A stretch of DNA of 64,000 nucleotides from Janthinobacterium sp. (GCA_025360045.1 JANYCY010000091.1:16199-80198), one strand, 5' to 3'. Counted from the stretch's first letter, positions 44,507 through 54,561 are shown. The notes: generated by a model from the letters alone, not told the origin. Numbers and translations: made by a program.

Positions 44507-45010
44507 TTACGCTTTCACTAATATTTTGTTTTCGTACTGATTACCGCCGAATTCGAAGTATGTTACACCATGCTGAACAAAACCTTGGTGGGCATAAAAA
44601 GCAATTGCGCGGTGATTGTTACTATTGCTACTCAGCCAGTAAGCACGAGAGCTGATGATTTCTTCGCAATAAGCCAGCAGCTTGCCGCCTAAGCCTTGTC
44701 CGGTAAAGGTTTCTTGAACATACAGCGTTTGTAGCTCAATAGAGCCAAGCGCAGGCTGCTCTTTGGACGCAAAATCAATTTGCGCGAAAGCCACCAGATG
44801 ATGGTTGATTTCGGCAAGCAATATTTGGTACTGAGGATTGCTGATTAAGTCTGCAAATTTGGCCGGTGTAAATTCACTCAGCACATAAGCCGAAATATCC
44901 TGCCGAATGCCTGCGCGCGCATAGGTATGCAACCAAACCTGAATCGCCAGCGCTGCTAGGTTGTGCGCATCAGCCGCTGCGGCAGGGCGTAAAACAAGGG
45001 AGTGATCCAT
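44507..45010 (-). CDS. GNAT-family N-acetyltransferase
   Basis: 167 residues. The acetyl-CoA pyrophosphate loop is QETFTGQGLGGKLLAYCEE, with LYVQ before it and SSNSNNHRAIAFYAHQGFVQHG near the end (motif B). This fold transfers an acetyl group to an amine; the substrate cannot be told from sequence. It is a monocistronic-looking gene flanked by repeats on both sides. Confidence 0.88.
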   Translation of the reverse strand: MDHSLVLRPAAAADAHNLAALAIQVWLHTYARAGIRQDISAYVLSEFTPAKFADLISNPQYQILLAEINHHLVAFAQIDFASKEQPALGSIELQTLYVQETFTGQGLGGKLLAYCEEIISSRAYWLSSNSNNHRAIAFYAHQGFVQHGVTYFEFGGNQYENKILVKA

Positions 45011-45046
45011 TTACTTCCTTGGCAGGAGTTGGTGGCTTTTGTTTTT

Positions 45047-45238
45047 ATAGGGTGTGCAAGTCGCTTTTCTTGCGCACCGTTTTCTGCGCTGCGTCGTTGC
45101 ACACCCTATGAACTTGCTTAGGCCGCGAGGCGGTGCGGAACAAAATGCCGTTCCACACCCTACAAATTTATTTGTTTTTCCTCGGTGTTCTCGCTTTTTA
45201 TTCTCTGTGTCCTCTGTGTCCCAAGATCTTGGGTTTTT
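45047..45238. repeat. GGTGTGCAA-type elements plus a right arm of the hairpin repeat
   Basis: TAGGGTGTGCAAGTCGC...GCGTCGTTGCACACCCTA (45047-45108) forms a long inverted repeat. GGTGCGGAAC...GTTCCACACCCTAC follows. 45171-45238 is a lone right arm of the hairpin repeat (CTCTGTGTCCTCTGTGTCCC..GGGTTTT), touching the ftsY stop. Confidence 0.7.
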
Positions 45239-46385
45239 AATCAAACAGCGCTTCCACATAATCTTTGGCAATAAAGGGGCGCAAGTCGTCGATGCTTTCG
45301 CCTACACCTACAAAGCGCAGTGGGATGGGGCGCTGTTTGGCAATCGCCGCGATAATCCCGCCCTTGGCTGTGCCGTCGAGCTTGGTCAAGATTAAACCCG
45401 TCAGGCCGAGTGCGTCGTCGAATGATTTTACTTGGCTGAGCGCGTTCTGGCCGTTATTAGCATCCAGCACCAGCATGATTTCGTGCGGGCCTGTTGGGTC
45501 GGCTTTTTGCACCACGCGTTTTACTTTTTTGATTTCTTCCATCAAATGCAGCTGCGTAGGCAGGCGGCCAGCGGTATCGACGATCACCACATCAATGCCA
45601 CGCGCTTTAGCTGCGTTTACCGCATCAAAAGCCACCGCAGCAGAGTCACCGCCATCCTGAGCAATCACTTGTACGCCATTACGCTCGCCCCACACCACCA
45701 GTTGTTCACGCGCGGCGGCACGGAAAGTGTCTCCAGCAGCGAGGAGCACGCTCAGCCCTTGGCCTTGGAAATATTTAGCCAACTTGCCGATGCTGGTGGT
45801 TTTACCCGCACCATTTACACCCGCTACCATCAAGATAAAAGGCTTATGCGTGCTAACATCCAGCGGTTTTTGCAAGGGGCTGATGAGATCGGTGAGGGAG
45901 CTTTGTAATGCACCTTTCAGCTCTGAGCCATTTTTAAGCCCAGCAAGGCTTACACGATTTCGTACATCGCTGAGCAAATGCTGTGTTGCATCGACGCCCA
46001 TATCGGCGGTAAGCAGCACGGATTCCAGTTCTTCGTACAGATCCTCATCAATCTGTCCGCCGCCAAACAGCCCCGCCAAGCTTTTGCCCAAGCGATCTCG
46101 TGTTTTAGAGAGACCCGCTTTTAACCGATCCGCCCAAGATTGCTTGGCTTGAGGCTGTGCGACTTCAATAATGGCAGCAGGAGCAGCGACTACTTCGATA
46201 GGCGCTACTTCTTCAACAATCAGCGGCTCAGCGCTTACCGCTTCGATAGCCATTTCGGCTACGTCAACAACAGGCGCAGCGGCTGGATTAATCGGTGCCG
46301 TGTCGATTTGGACAGGCTCTACCACCAGTGGTGTTTCTGGGGTGACCGGTGCAACCGGCTTTTTTTTGCGAAAAAAACTGAACAT
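45237..46385 (-). CDS. ftsY: FtsY, signal-recognition-particle receptor
   Basis: 382 residues. An acidic, Val/Ala/Pro-rich N-terminal A-domain (about 10-80) precedes the NG GTPase: GVNGAGKTTSIGKL (G1), DTAGRLPTQ (G3), TKLDGTAKGG (G4) and FVGVGESIDDLRPF at the end. It docks SRP-ribosome complexes to the SecYEG translocon. It is divergent from rsmD. Confidence 0.97.
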   Translation of the reverse strand: MFSFFRKKKPVAPVTPETPLVVEPVQIDTAPINPAAAPVVDVAEMAIEAVSAEPLIVEEVAPIEVVAAPAAIIEVAQPQAKQSWADRLKAGLSKTRDRLGKSLAGLFGGGQIDEDLYEELESVLLTADMGVDATQHLLSDVRNRVSLAGLKNGSELKGALQSSLTDLISPLQKPLDVSTHKPFILMVAGVNGAGKTTSIGKLAKYFQGQGLSVLLAAGDTFRAAAREQLVVWGERNGVQVIAQDGGDSAAVAFDAVNAAKARGIDVVIVDTAGRLPTQLHLMEEIKKVKRVVQKADPTGPHEIMLVLDANNGQNALSQVKSFDDALGLTGLILTKLDGTAKGGIIAAIAKQRPIPLRFVGVGESIDDLRPFIAKDYVEALFD

Positions 46386-46527
46386 GAGTTTGCGGGTATT
46401 CCGAAAGATGGCGGAAAATGCAGGCAGCCTGCCGACATTAAGTCTGTTTCATACATACAAAACCGACTAGGTCTGTGTATTTAACAGGCTGCTGAGCTAT
46501 TTAATTACAGATTGCTAGGATTTTAAC

Positions 46528-47082
46528 ATGGCCGCACAGTTCAAAAACCAGGTTCGTATTATTGGCGGTGACTATAAACGCCGTTTATTGAAGTTTCCTG
46601 ACGCAGAAGGCCTGCGTCCAACGCCTGACCGGGTGCGTGAAACGCTATTTAATTGGCTAGGCCAAGAGTGCACTAATTTAACGTGCCTTGATCTTTTCTC
46701 TGGCAGCGGTGCGCTCGGTTTTGAGGCCGCATCAAGGAATGCCAAGCGTGTGGTGATGGTAGAGCGCGCTAAAAACGTGGCAGCGAGCTTAAAAGAAAAT
46801 CAAACGTTGCTGGGAGCCGCCAACATCGAAGTGATTTGGGGCGATGCACTGCGCTTTTTAGACACTACAAGCGATCGCTTTGACGTGGTGTTTTTAGACC
46901 CGCCTTTTGACTCAGATTTTTTAGCGCAAGTATTACCAAAACTACCACGCATCTTAAATACAGGCGCTGTGATCTATGCCGAGACAGCCAACTGGCCGGA
47001 TCGGGAAGGCTGGGAAATCGTCAAAGAAGGCCGAGCAGGGCAAGTGAAATACGCCTTGCTGCGGATGGTGGTGCAGAGTTAA
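46528..47082 (+). CDS. rsmD: RsmD, 16S rRNA (guanine966-N2)-methyltransferase
   Basis: 184 residues. VRIIGGDYKRRLLKFP, the LRPTPDRVRETLFNWL motif, SAM-site LDLFSGSGALGFEAASR and the catalytic LDPPFD (NPPY-type) are all present. It methylates G966 of 16S rRNA. It is transcribed divergently from ftsY across a 142-bp region, a common arrangement. Confidence 0.96.
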   Translation: MAAQFKNQVRIIGGDYKRRLLKFPDAEGLRPTPDRVRETLFNWLGQECTNLTCLDLFSGSGALGFEAASRNAKRVVMVERAKNVAASLKENQTLLGAANIEVIWGDALRFLDTTSDRFDVVFLDPPFDSDFLAQVLPKLPRILNTGAVIYAETANWPDREGWEIVKEGRAGQVKYALLRMVVQS

Positions 47083-47087
47083 GGCCT

Positions 47088-47212
47088 AAACCCAAACCTT
47101 AAACCACGGAGTAAAAGGAGAACACGGAGGGCCACGGAGAAAGACATACACAATGTTTTTTCCGTGAAACTCCGTGTTCTCTGTGATCTCCGTGGTTCAA
47201 GGTTTGGGTTTT
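47088..47212. repeat. CCACGGAG hairpin repeat, complete copy
   Basis: AAACCCAAACCTTAAACCACGG to CTCCGTGGTTCAAGGTTTGG. It fills the space between the convergent rsmD and GGDEF-EAL genes and ends directly at the stop codon of the latter, so it could act as a bidirectional terminator-like structure. Confidence 0.85.
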
Positions 47213-49243
47213 CTAAGCTTGATTTTCTTTACCCTGCTGCTCAATCAGCAGTTGGGTAAAGTCCGCTGCGCACATGGGTTTGTAGCAGAAATAGCCTTGG
47301 ATTAAGTGGCAGCCTAGTTTGGCTAGGTAATCGGCTTGGGCTTGGGTTTCTACGCCTTCGGCGATGAGTTTTAGCCCTAAATTACTCGCGATATCGACGA
47401 TGGAGCGAACAATGGCTGCGGAGTGTTGGTTATCCGGCAGGGCTTGGACAAAGGATTGGTCGATTTTTAAATAATCGATGGGGTAATGTTGTAAATAGGC
47501 CAAATTAGAATAGCCCGTGCCAAAGTCATCCAGCGCCAAGCTAAAGCCCGTGGTGTGTAATTGATTGAGTAGGCTCGATTGGCCATTTCCCATTAGCAGG
47601 CTTTCGGTCAGCTCTAGCTCGACCAATTCAGCGGGTATTTTGTGATAGCTTAAAATTGCGCTTAGCTCATCAGGAAGCTGAGGTTTAAATTGCAGGGCGG
47701 ATAAATTAATCGCGAGGCGATTTAATTTAAGACCTATTTTTTTCCATTCCGCAATTTGGCTAATCGCTTCATTCAGTACCCAGCTACCAATAGCCACAAT
47801 CAGCCCTGTTTCTTCGGCAAAAGGAATAAAATTGCCAGGAGGAATCATGCCTTTTTGCGGGTGACGCCAGCGTATCAGTGCTTCTGCGCCCATGATTTTT
47901 TTGCTGGGTAAATCTATTTGCGGTTGAAAAAATAATTCAAATTGATTGAGGTCCAGTGCGTGATGCAGCTCGGCTTCTAACTTGATTCTATCGAGTGAGC
48001 GGCGGTTCATTTCGCTGGAATAAAATAGATAGTTTTGATTGTTTTTTTTGGCGCGTTGCATCGCCACCGTGGCATTATTAATCAGTGTTTCGGCATGATA
48101 GCCATCGTCTGGATAAATGCTGATGCCAATATGGCTTAATAAAACAATTTCTTGATTTTTCAAATAAAATGGCGCTGCTGTGGCTTGTAAAATACGCCTT
48201 GCGACCAAGATGGCGTCTTCTCTTTGCTCTATTTCAAAGAGTGCAATATAAAACTCATCACCACTAAAACGGGAAACAACGTCTTCTTCGCGTAATGCAC
48301 TTCTAATTCTTTGTGCTAGCTCAGCCAGTAATGTATCTGCTTCGGCATGACCAAAAGAGTCATTAATGTTCTTAAAACTATTGATATTAAAACAGAGTAA
48401 AGAGCCGTGTTTTTTCTTGCGCTTGGCTTCTGCTAAAGACTGCGCCAATAGGGAAAACAACATAGCGCGGTTGGGTAAATCGGTGAGCGTGTCGTAATAA
48501 GCCAGTTTATGGATTTTTTCTTCGGCAAGCCGTTTTTCGGTGAGATCGGAAAAAACCACAAAATAATGGCTGACCGTGCCATAGCTGCTTTGTACTGCAC
48601 TAATGGTCAGCCAAGCGGGGAAAGCTTCACCGTCTGCGCGGGCATCCCATAATTCGCCTTCCCAGTGGCCGATGGCTTTAAGGGTGGCTTCAATATTTTT
48701 TGTGCTGTATTTCTTTTTTAAAAAGCTAGGTACGGTGCCCTGTACATCGCTGCTGCTGCGGCCCGTTATTTTTAAGTAAGCATTATTTACGCTCACAATC
48801 AGTTTATTGCTATCGGTAATTACAATCGCTTCGCGGGCGTACTCGATGATACGGGTATACAGCCGGCTGCGTTCTTCATTGGCGAGCTGGCTGCTGATAT
48901 CTCTTACATAGGCAATCAGCCTTGTGGGTAGGCCGACTTTATTGCGCACCAGTGTGAGGTGTAAATGGGCCCAGAAATCACTGCCGTCTTTGCGTCGTCG
49001 TTTTACATCCATTTCGGCATGGCCATTGGCCAGCACTTCATTAAAGAAGTCTTCCTCCTCCTCGCCTTCTGCATCGACGTATAAAAGTAAAATATGCTTG
49101 CCTAGTACTTCATCTGCAGCATAGCCAAACAGTAATTCGGCTCCACGGTTCCAGCCAGTAATATAGCCTTCCAGATCCATGGTAATCAGCGACGCTTCAA
49201 GCGCCGCGTAAATGCCGGATTCGCTGTCTAGCTCATTATTCAT
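47213..49243 (-). CDS. PAS-PAS-GGDEF-EAL cyclic-di-GMP signalling protein
   Basis: 676 residues. Two PAS domains (about 8-115 and 130-240), then GGDEF (about 250-410, active-site loop RFSGDEF, an SGDEF variant) and EAL (about 420-670). The EAL domain has MGAEALIRW, LAINLSALQF, ELTESLLM, LDDFGTGYSNL, LKIDQSF and IAEGVETQ, a full catalytic set, so phosphodiesterase activity is likely; cyclase activity is possible. No membrane segments, so cytoplasmic. Its start overlaps the end of the HDOD gene (ATGA). Confidence 0.93.
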   Translation of the reverse strand: MNNELDSESGIYAALEASLITMDLEGYITGWNRGAELLFGYAADEVLGKHILLLYVDAEGEEEEDFFNEVLANGHAEMDVKRRRKDGSDFWAHLHLTLVRNKVGLPTRLIAYVRDISSQLANEERSRLYTRIIEYAREAIVITDSNKLIVSVNNAYLKITGRSSSDVQGTVPSFLKKKYSTKNIEATLKAIGHWEGELWDARADGEAFPAWLTISAVQSSYGTVSHYFVVFSDLTEKRLAEEKIHKLAYYDTLTDLPNRAMLFSLLAQSLAEAKRKKKHGSLLCFNINSFKNINDSFGHAEADTLLAELAQRIRSALREEDVVSRFSGDEFYIALFEIEQREDAILVARRILQATAAPFYLKNQEIVLLSHIGISIYPDDGYHAETLINNATVAMQRAKKNNQNYLFYSSEMNRRSLDRIKLEAELHHALDLNQFELFFQPQIDLPSKKIMGAEALIRWRHPQKGMIPPGNFIPFAEETGLIVAIGSWVLNEAISQIAEWKKIGLKLNRLAINLSALQFKPQLPDELSAILSYHKIPAELVELELTESLLMGNGQSSLLNQLHTTGFSLALDDFGTGYSNLAYLQHYPIDYLKIDQSFVQALPDNQHSAAIVRSIVDIASNLGLKLIAEGVETQAQADYLAKLGCHLIQGYFCYKPMCAADFTQLLIEQQGKENQA

Positions 49244-50235
49244 GCCTCACCAGACGCCAATAATTTTCTGACCCAGTGGCAGGCGTTGGTCTCTGTTTGT
49301 AGCCAGTGGGCGGAGTGGGTATCGGGGATTAGACTACTGAGCCGCGCATCGTCCCCGGCTTCTATCGCGGCCAATGCCTTGATGGCGTTGCCGATTGCGC
49401 CTTCTCCGAGCAGCAATCCAGCGCTGAGTTCTGGGCTGAGCGGCAGAGGACCAAGAATCTCTGCTAGTGGCTGGCCAAATAAGCGGTCTAGCAAAGATAG
49501 CATCCCCGCCATAAAGGCGGCATCGGGCTTAATCCCTGGCAGGGCATCAGTACCCGCCCAGTTTTCTAAGCGCTTGGCACGTAATGCGGCCAATAACAGC
49601 AGCGGTGGTGTGCCGCTGTCGGCTCCAAATTGCTCGGCATAGAGCAATAGCTGCAACCAGCGTTGTAATTGGCGTCGGCCCAAAATAGCAACCGCTTGTC
49701 GCAGGCTTTCGGCGTGAGCACCACCGCCTACGGCCACCGAATTCACCAGCCTTAATAAGCTAAAAACCAGCTGCGGTGCTTTGGCAATGACGGCTTCAAT
49801 CGCCGGAGTATCGGCGTCGCTGGTGATCAGCCCAAGTAATTCAAGCAGTACGGGCTTGCTAGGATTGGGGCGGCCATCCGGCTTTTGTGGGGCGAGTAGC
49901 CAAGTACCGGTTAGCCAAACTTTTGGGGGTAATTGGCTGGGCAGCGTTGTGACTCCGGAAATCAGGCCGAGGTCTTCGCTGGGCGCGGTGAGCAGTCTGC
50001 GTGCGGTTTGGGGATAGGGTAGCGGCAGCTCATTATTATTGAGCAGTACCATAAAAGGATGCGGCTCAGGCAAATCGGGCGGCAGCATGCCATCAATGCT
50101 TTCCCATACGCAGGGGAGCTTTGCCAGTGCAGAGTCAGCTAGCATTGGGGCAAGTAAGGCAAGCTGTGCGGCGTTTGCGTGGGCACGTAAAGCAACCCAC
50201 TGGCGCTCTGTATTCCAAACGGGTTCGAGTAACAT
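49240..50235 (-). CDS. HDOD-domain signalling protein
   Basis: 331 residues. The N-terminal ~120 residues resemble a worn EAL-type domain (FMVLLNNNELPLP) without catalytic motifs. From about 125 an HDOD domain follows (LELLGLITSDADTPAIEAVIAKAPQLVFSLLRLVNS, then AVAILGRRQLQRWLQLLLYA). HDOD proteins act as signalling adaptors, often beside c-di-GMP enzymes. The ATGA overlap with the GGDEF-EAL gene implies joint translation. The 5' region has a long hairpin (50253-50299). Confidence 0.8.
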   Translation of the reverse strand: MLLEPVWNTERQWVALRAHANAAQLALLAPMLADSALAKLPCVWESIDGMLPPDLPEPHPFMVLLNNNELPLPYPQTARRLLTAPSEDLGLISGVTTLPSQLPPKVWLTGTWLLAPQKPDGRPNPSKPVLLELLGLITSDADTPAIEAVIAKAPQLVFSLLRLVNSVAVGGGAHAESLRQAVAILGRRQLQRWLQLLLYAEQFGADSGTPPLLLLAALRAKRLENWAGTDALPGIKPDAAFMAGMLSLLDRLFGQPLAEILGPLPLSPELSAGLLLGEGAIGNAIKALAAIEAGDDARLSSLIPDTHSAHWLQTETNACHWVRKLLASGEA

Positions 50236-50252
50236 GATGCTGGCGCAGAATG

Positions 50253-50299
50253 ATGACTCTTTAGCCTAGCTCTGTCAGAAGCTAGGGGCAAGGAGTCAT
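50253..50299. promoter_or_regulatory. Two-step hairpin between cysA and the HDOD gene
   Basis: Outer stem ATGACTC/GAGTCAT and inner stem CCTAGCT/AGCTAGG with an 8-nt loop. It lies in the leader of the HDOD mRNA or the 3' UTR of cysA. There is no T-run, so it is not a standard terminator. It matches no riboswitch I recognise. Confidence 0.45.
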
Positions 50300-50347
50300 T
50301 ACGTTGTCAGGCTAATTAGGGGGTTATCTTTCTATTGTTTTCTTGGA

Positions 50348-51397
50348 TTATGTGGCTTGTGTATAGACTCTAGCCTCTCTTGGTGTAAGAAATACCGTTT
50401 CAGTCGTTTTCCATTGCCCCTCTTGCTGACGCTCGCGGGTGAGTTCTACTTCCACGATATCGGCGTTGGGCACTTCTACCTCTAGCCTAACCGTCGCACC
50501 CAAAAGCCGCACATGGATAATTTTACCTTCGATGGCTTTTGCACTCGCCACGCGGGATAGATCAATTTCGTGCGGGCGCACATAAACAGTCGCCGCTGAG
50601 CTGTTTGCATCGGGCGCAGCAAAGCGAGCGCCGCCGACTTCTGCCCAACCTTCGTGCACGCGGCTGTGGAAAAGATTTACATCACCTAAAAACTGGTACA
50701 CAAACGGCGTGGCAGGTGTGTCGTAGACTTGCTCGGGCGTGCCAATTTGCTCGATCTGGCCTTTATTCATCACCACCACGCGATCGGCTACTTCTAGCGC
50801 TTCTTCCTGATCGTGGGTGACAAAGACACTAGTGATATGCATTTCATCGTGCAGTCGGCGCAACCAGCGGCGCAGCTCTTTACGTACCTTGGTATCGAGC
50901 GCTCCAAACGGCTCGTCCAGCAGCAAGACTTTAGGCTCGACTGCTAGCGCGCGTGCCAAGGCAATCCGCTGTCTTTGTCCGCCGGATAATTGCGCAGGGA
51001 AGCGATCTGCCAGCCAATCCAGTTGCACCATATTGAGCAGGGCATGGACTTTTTCTTTAATGACCGCTTCTGAGGGGCGAGTCTTTTTGGGGCGAACGCG
51101 CAGGCCAAAGGCGACGTTTTCAAAAACCGTCATATGGCGGAACAGCGCGTAGTGCTGGAAAACAAAGCCGACTTGCCGCTCTCTTACATGGGTGTCGGTG
51201 GCATCCTCACCATGAAATAAAATCTGCCCTTGATCTGGCGTTTCAAGGCCCGCAATCACCCGCAATAGCGTGGTTTTGCCACAGCCAGATGGCCCAAGCA
51301 GCGCCAACAGCTCGCCCGATTTCACTTCTAAATTCAGATTATCCAGCGCGGTAAAAGCACCGAAACGCTTGGCGATGTTTTTAACTTCGATACTCAT
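50348..51397 (-). CDS. cysA: CysA, sulfate/thiosulfate ABC transporter ATPase
   Basis: About 349 residues starting [19 protein letters not shown]. Walker [10 protein letters not shown], signature [15 protein letters not shown], Walker [13 protein letters not shown]-loop [14 protein letters not shown], and a C-terminal TOBE-like domain with [10 protein letters not shown], which is usual in CysA. It powers sulfate uptake with CysT and CysW. The ATG at 51397 is preferred over 51427, whose extra codons begin in a repeat arm. Confidence 0.95.
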   Translation of the reverse strand: MSIEVKNIAKRFGAFTALDNLNLEVKSGELLALLGPSGCGKTTLLRVIAGLETPDQGQILFHGEDATDTHVRERQVGFVFQHYALFRHMTVFENVAFGLRVRPKKTRPSEAVIKEKVHALLNMVQLDWLADRFPAQLSGGQRQRIALARALAVEPKVLLLDEPFGALDTKVRKELRRWLRRLHDEMHITSVFVTHDQEEALEVADRVVVMNKGQIEQIGTPEQVYDTPATPFVYQFLGDVNLFHSRVHEGWAEVGGARFAAPDANSSAATVYVRPHEIDLSRVASAKAIEGKIIHVRLLGATVRLEVEVPNADIVEVELTRERQQEGQWKTTETVFLTPREARVYTQAT

Positions 51398-51426
51398 ATT
51401 GACTTGCCTTTTGATGTTGCGTAGCA

Positions 51427-51484
51427 AAACCCAAATCTTGAACCACAGAGGACACGGAGAACACGGAGTTCCACAGAGAAAAGC
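51427..51484. repeat. Left arm only of the CCACAGAG hairpin repeat (cysA-cysW gap)
   Basis: AAACCCAAATCTTGAACCACAG followed by GGACACGGAGAACACGGAG. The right arm is missing, so it cannot form the long hairpin. It lies inside the sulfate transporter operon. Confidence 0.75.
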
Positions 51485-51518
51485 TAAGGGTCATTTGGAT
51501 GACTTCCGATTTCCCGAC

Positions 51519-52388
51519 CTACTCCTCAACCGCATGTCGCCGATCCGCGGCGGCTTGCTGCTCACCTCGCCATTCCACATAGCTTTTTGCCGCGAGGGTT
51601 AAGAGGGCTAACAGCGCCAAGATCGAGGCGCAGGCGAATGCGCCGACGAAGTTGTATTCGTTGTAAAGAATCTCTACATGCAGCGGCACGGTATTGGTCA
51701 TGCCGCGAATATGGCCGGAAACCACCGATACCGCGCCAAACTCACCCATGGCGCGGGCGTTGGCTAAAATCACGCCATACAGCAAAGCCCACTTGATCTT
51801 GGGTAGGGTGACGCGCCAAAACATCTGCCAGCTAGATGCGCCTAGCACAATGGCGGCTTGTTCTTCGTCCGAGCCTTGGGCTTCCATCAGCGGAATCAGC
51901 TCTCGGGCCACAAAGGGGAAGGTGACAAAAATAGTGGCCAGCACAATGCCTGGCACGGCAAAAATAATGGTGTAGTTGTGCTCTATCAGCCACGGTCCCC
52001 ACCAGCCCTGCGCGCCAAACATCAGCACATAAATCAGCCCCGCCACCACGGGGGAGACGGAAAACGGCAGATCAATCAGCGTGGTTAAAAAGCTTTTGCC
52101 TTTGAAATCAAACTTGGCAATCGCCCACGCCGCCGCCACGCCAAAGATCAGATTGGCGGGCAATGAAATAGCCGCAACAATCAGCGTCAGCTTAATGGCC
52201 TGTACCGCATCTGGCTCTACAAGGGCTGCTAGATAAAGCTGCCAACCTTGGCGAAACGCTTCGACAAAAACCGAAGCTAGCGGAATCACCAGAAAAACAC
52301 CGATAAACAGCAGGGCAAGACCGGTGAGCAAATAGCGCACAGCAGGGCTTTCGGTGGTGACGATAGAGCGCTGAATGGTTGAAGCCAT
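51519..52388 (-). CDS. cysW: CysW, sulfate ABC transporter permease
   Basis: 289 residues, six membrane helices. The ABC permease EAA loop is seen in [40 protein letters not shown] near the N terminus and [20 protein letters not shown] are typical of CysW. It forms the channel with CysT. The start overlaps nothing; cysT ends 43 bp upstream. Confidence 0.95.
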   Translation of the reverse strand: MASTIQRSIVTTESPAVRYLLTGLALLFIGVFLVIPLASVFVEAFRQGWQLYLAALVEPDAVQAIKLTLIVAAISLPANLIFGVAAAWAIAKFDFKGKSFLTTLIDLPFSVSPVVAGLIYVLMFGAQGWWGPWLIEHNYTIIFAVPGIVLATIFVTFPFVARELIPLMEAQGSDEEQAAIVLGASSWQMFWRVTLPKIKWALLYGVILANARAMGEFGAVSVVSGHIRGMTNTVPLHVEILYNEYNFVGAFACASILALLALLTLAAKSYVEWRGEQQAAADRRHAVEE

Positions 52389-52431
52389 TATCTATGCCCC
52401 TCTACGCTAGGGGTGTGGTGTGTTGAGGTCA

Positions 52432-53265
52432 TTATTTAACTCTCCCTAAGCGCTTCGCTGTCCACCACTGCAAGCCATTAATCAAGAGCAGCAGGGCAAA
52501 GGAAACCACCAGCATGACGACGGCAATGGCGGTTGCGCCCAGATAATCGTATTGCTCTAGTTTGGAAATAATCATCAGCGGGGTGATTTCTGAAACAAAA
52601 GGCATATTGCCCGCAATAAAAATCACCGAGCCATACTCGCCAATCGCCCGTGCAAAGGCCAGCGCAAAGCCGGTTAACAGTGCGGGCAAAATGGTAGGGA
52701 AGATGACTTTGTAAAAGATCTGCCAACGGCTTGCACCCAAGCTGCAAGCGGCCTCTTCAAGCTCGTGTTCCAAATCTTGCAAGACGGGCTGCACGGTGCG
52801 CACTACAAAAGGCAGGGTGACAAAGGTCAGCGCAATCACGATGCCGATGGGGGTGAAGGCAATCTTGAAACCCAAAGGCTCCAGATATTGGCCGATCCAG
52901 CCGTTAGGCGCGTAAATGGTCGCCAGTGCAATCCCGGCCACGGCGGTAGGCAGGGCAAAAGGCAGATCAACCATGGCATCAATAAAGCGCTTGCCATAAA
53001 ACTGATAACGCACCAGCACCCATGCCACCAGCAGGCCGGTAACTAGATTGATCAGCGCCGCCAGCAAGGACGCGCCAAATGTCAGCTTATAAGAAGCCAC
53101 TACACGCGGCTCGCTAATAATCTGCCAAAAGTGCTCCCAACTGAGTGTACTGGTTTTGATGAGCAGCGCTGAAAGCGGCAGCAGCACGATGATCGATAAA
53201 TAAAACAGCGTGTAGCCAAGGCTTAAATTAAAACCGGGCAGCACGCTTGGCTGTTTGAAGCGCAT
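52432..53265 (-). CDS. cysT: CysT (CysU), sulfate ABC transporter permease
   Basis: 277 residues, six membrane helices. It has LPGFNLSLGYTLFYLSIIVLLPL at the start, the EAA loop ELEEAACSLGASRWQIFYKVIFP and ARAIGEYGSVIFIAGN. Partner of CysW. It lies ~295 bp downstream of the first sulfate-binding-protein gene, the gap being filled by nested repeats. Confidence 0.95.
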   Translation of the reverse strand: MRFKQPSVLPGFNLSLGYTLFYLSIIVLLPLSALLIKTSTLSWEHFWQIISEPRVVASYKLTFGASLLAALINLVTGLLVAWVLVRYQFYGKRFIDAMVDLPFALPTAVAGIALATIYAPNGWIGQYLEPLGFKIAFTPIGIVIALTFVTLPFVVRTVQPVLQDLEHELEEAACSLGASRWQIFYKVIFPTILPALLTGFALAFARAIGEYGSVIFIAGNMPFVSEITPLMIISKLEQYDYLGATAIAVVMLVVSFALLLLINGLQWWTAKRLGRVK

Positions 53266-53315
53266 GGTGAATCCGATGGGAGTAAAGGGGGAATTCCACC
53301 TAGTGATTTAGAGTG

Positions 53316-53546
53316 TTAAATCTTGAACCACAGAGTAAAAGGAGGACACAGAGAGCCACAGAGAAAACCTGCTCTTTAGGGCCTGGCGCGTATTAACTCC
53401 CCACTTTCGTCGGGGATCCAGTGGTACTCTTGGATCCCCGATAAAAACACTCGGGGATGACGGGGTGTCATTTCGCGCCAGATCCTTAGTTAGTTTTTCT
53501 CTGTGAAACTCTGTGTTCTCTGAGCCCTCTGTGGTTTAAGGTTTAA
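53316..53546. repeat. Nested repeats: GTCATCCCCG element inside a CCACAGAG hairpin repeat
   Basis: The left hairpin arm (TTAAATCTTGAACCACAGAG, from 53316) and the right arm (CCTCTGTGGTTTAAGGTTTAA, ending 53546) are split by a GTCGGGGATCC...GGATCCCCGA...CGGGGATGACGG element (53381-53482), itself flanked by TGGCGCG/CGCGCCA. The order shows that the GTCATCCCCG element arrived after the hairpin repeat. Confidence 0.75.
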
Positions 53547-53559
53547 CTCTGGTGGCGTA

Positions 53560-54561
53560 TCAGCGCTTAGCAATGCTTGCTGCGATCTGGTCGTAAATTG
53601 CGCCGTCTTCAAAGTGGGTTTTTTGGGCTTTTTGCCAGCCGCCGAATTCTTCGATGGCGAATAATTTAATCGCTGGGAATTGCTTGGCGTATTTGGCGGC
53701 GATGGCTTTGTCTCTTGGGCGCAGATAGTTTTGCGCGGCAATTTCTTGGCCTGCTGGGCTCCACAGGTATTTCAGATATTCTTCGGCCTGTTTGCGGGTG
53801 CCTTTTTTATCGACCACTTTATCGACGATGGCGACAGGTGGCTCGGCTTCGATCGATACGCTGGGGTAAACCACTTCAAAATTGCCACGGCCAAATTCTT
53901 TGGCGATCATTTCGGCTTCGTTTTCAAAGGTTACCAGCACATCGCCAATCTGGCGCTGCATAAAAGTGGTGGTAGCGGCGCGGCCACCGGCATCTAGCAC
54001 GGGGATGTTTTTAAATACGCTGGCGACAAATTCACGCGCTTTTGCTTCGTTGCCACCCGGCAATTTAGCGGCATAGCCCCAAGCCGCCAGATAGGTGTAG
54101 CGGCCATTGCCCGAGGTTTTTGGGTTGGGCACGATCACGCCAACGCCGGGTTTTGTTAGGTCATTCCAGTCTTTAATGCCTTTCGGGTTGCCTTTGCGAA
54201 CGATCAGCACTTGCAAGCTGGTAAATGGTGCTGAGTCATTAGGCAGGCGTTTGGCCCAATCGGCAGGTAAAAGCTTGGCTTTATCCGCGATGGCGTCGAT
54301 ATCATTGTGTTGATTCATGGTGACCACATCCGCCTGCAGGCCGTCGATTACCGAGCGTGCCTGCTTGCTGGAGCCACCGTGCGACATTTGCAGGGTGATG
54401 TCTTCGCCTGATTTTGTTTTCCAGTATTTGGCGAAGGCTGGGTTGTAATCTTTGTAGAAATCGCGCATCACGTCATAAGACACATTGAGCAGTGTGCTGT
54501 CGGCAAAAGCGGGCAGGGTGGTGCTGAGGGCGATGGCAGCGAGCAGGCACTTAAGACGCAT
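53560..54561 (-). CDS. sbp: Periplasmic sulfate-binding protein, copy 1
   Basis: 333 residues with a signal peptide (about 1-20, ...LPAFA-DS). Family motifs are [74 protein letters not shown] and the [22 protein letters not shown] tail. It binds sulfate in the periplasm and delivers it to CysTW. The closest paralogue is copy 2 (55989-56981). An EAL-protein gene lies 74 bp upstream, probably in the same transcript. Confidence 0.95.
   Translation of the reverse strand: MRLKCLLAAIALSTTLPAFADSTLLNVSYDVMRDFYKDYNPAFAKYWKTKSGEDITLQMSHGGSSKQARSVIDGLQADVVTMNQHNDIDAIADKAKLLPADWAKRLPNDSAPFTSLQVLIVRKGNPKGIKDWNDLTKPGVGVIVPNPKTSGNGRYTYLAAWGYAAKLPGGNEAKAREFVASVFKNIPVLDAGGRAATTTFMQRQIGDVLVTFENEAEMIAKEFGRGNFEVVYPSVSIEAEPPVAIVDKVVDKKGTRKQAEEYLKYLWSPAGQEIAAQNYLRPRDKAIAAKYAKQFPAIKLFAIEEFGGWQKAQKTHFEDGAIYDQIAASIAKR

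Noticed and set aside
50236..50347. c-di-GMP riboswitch upstream of the HDOD gene
   Set aside because: The hairpin there lacks the conserved GEMM motif elements; it is only a two-step inverted repeat.
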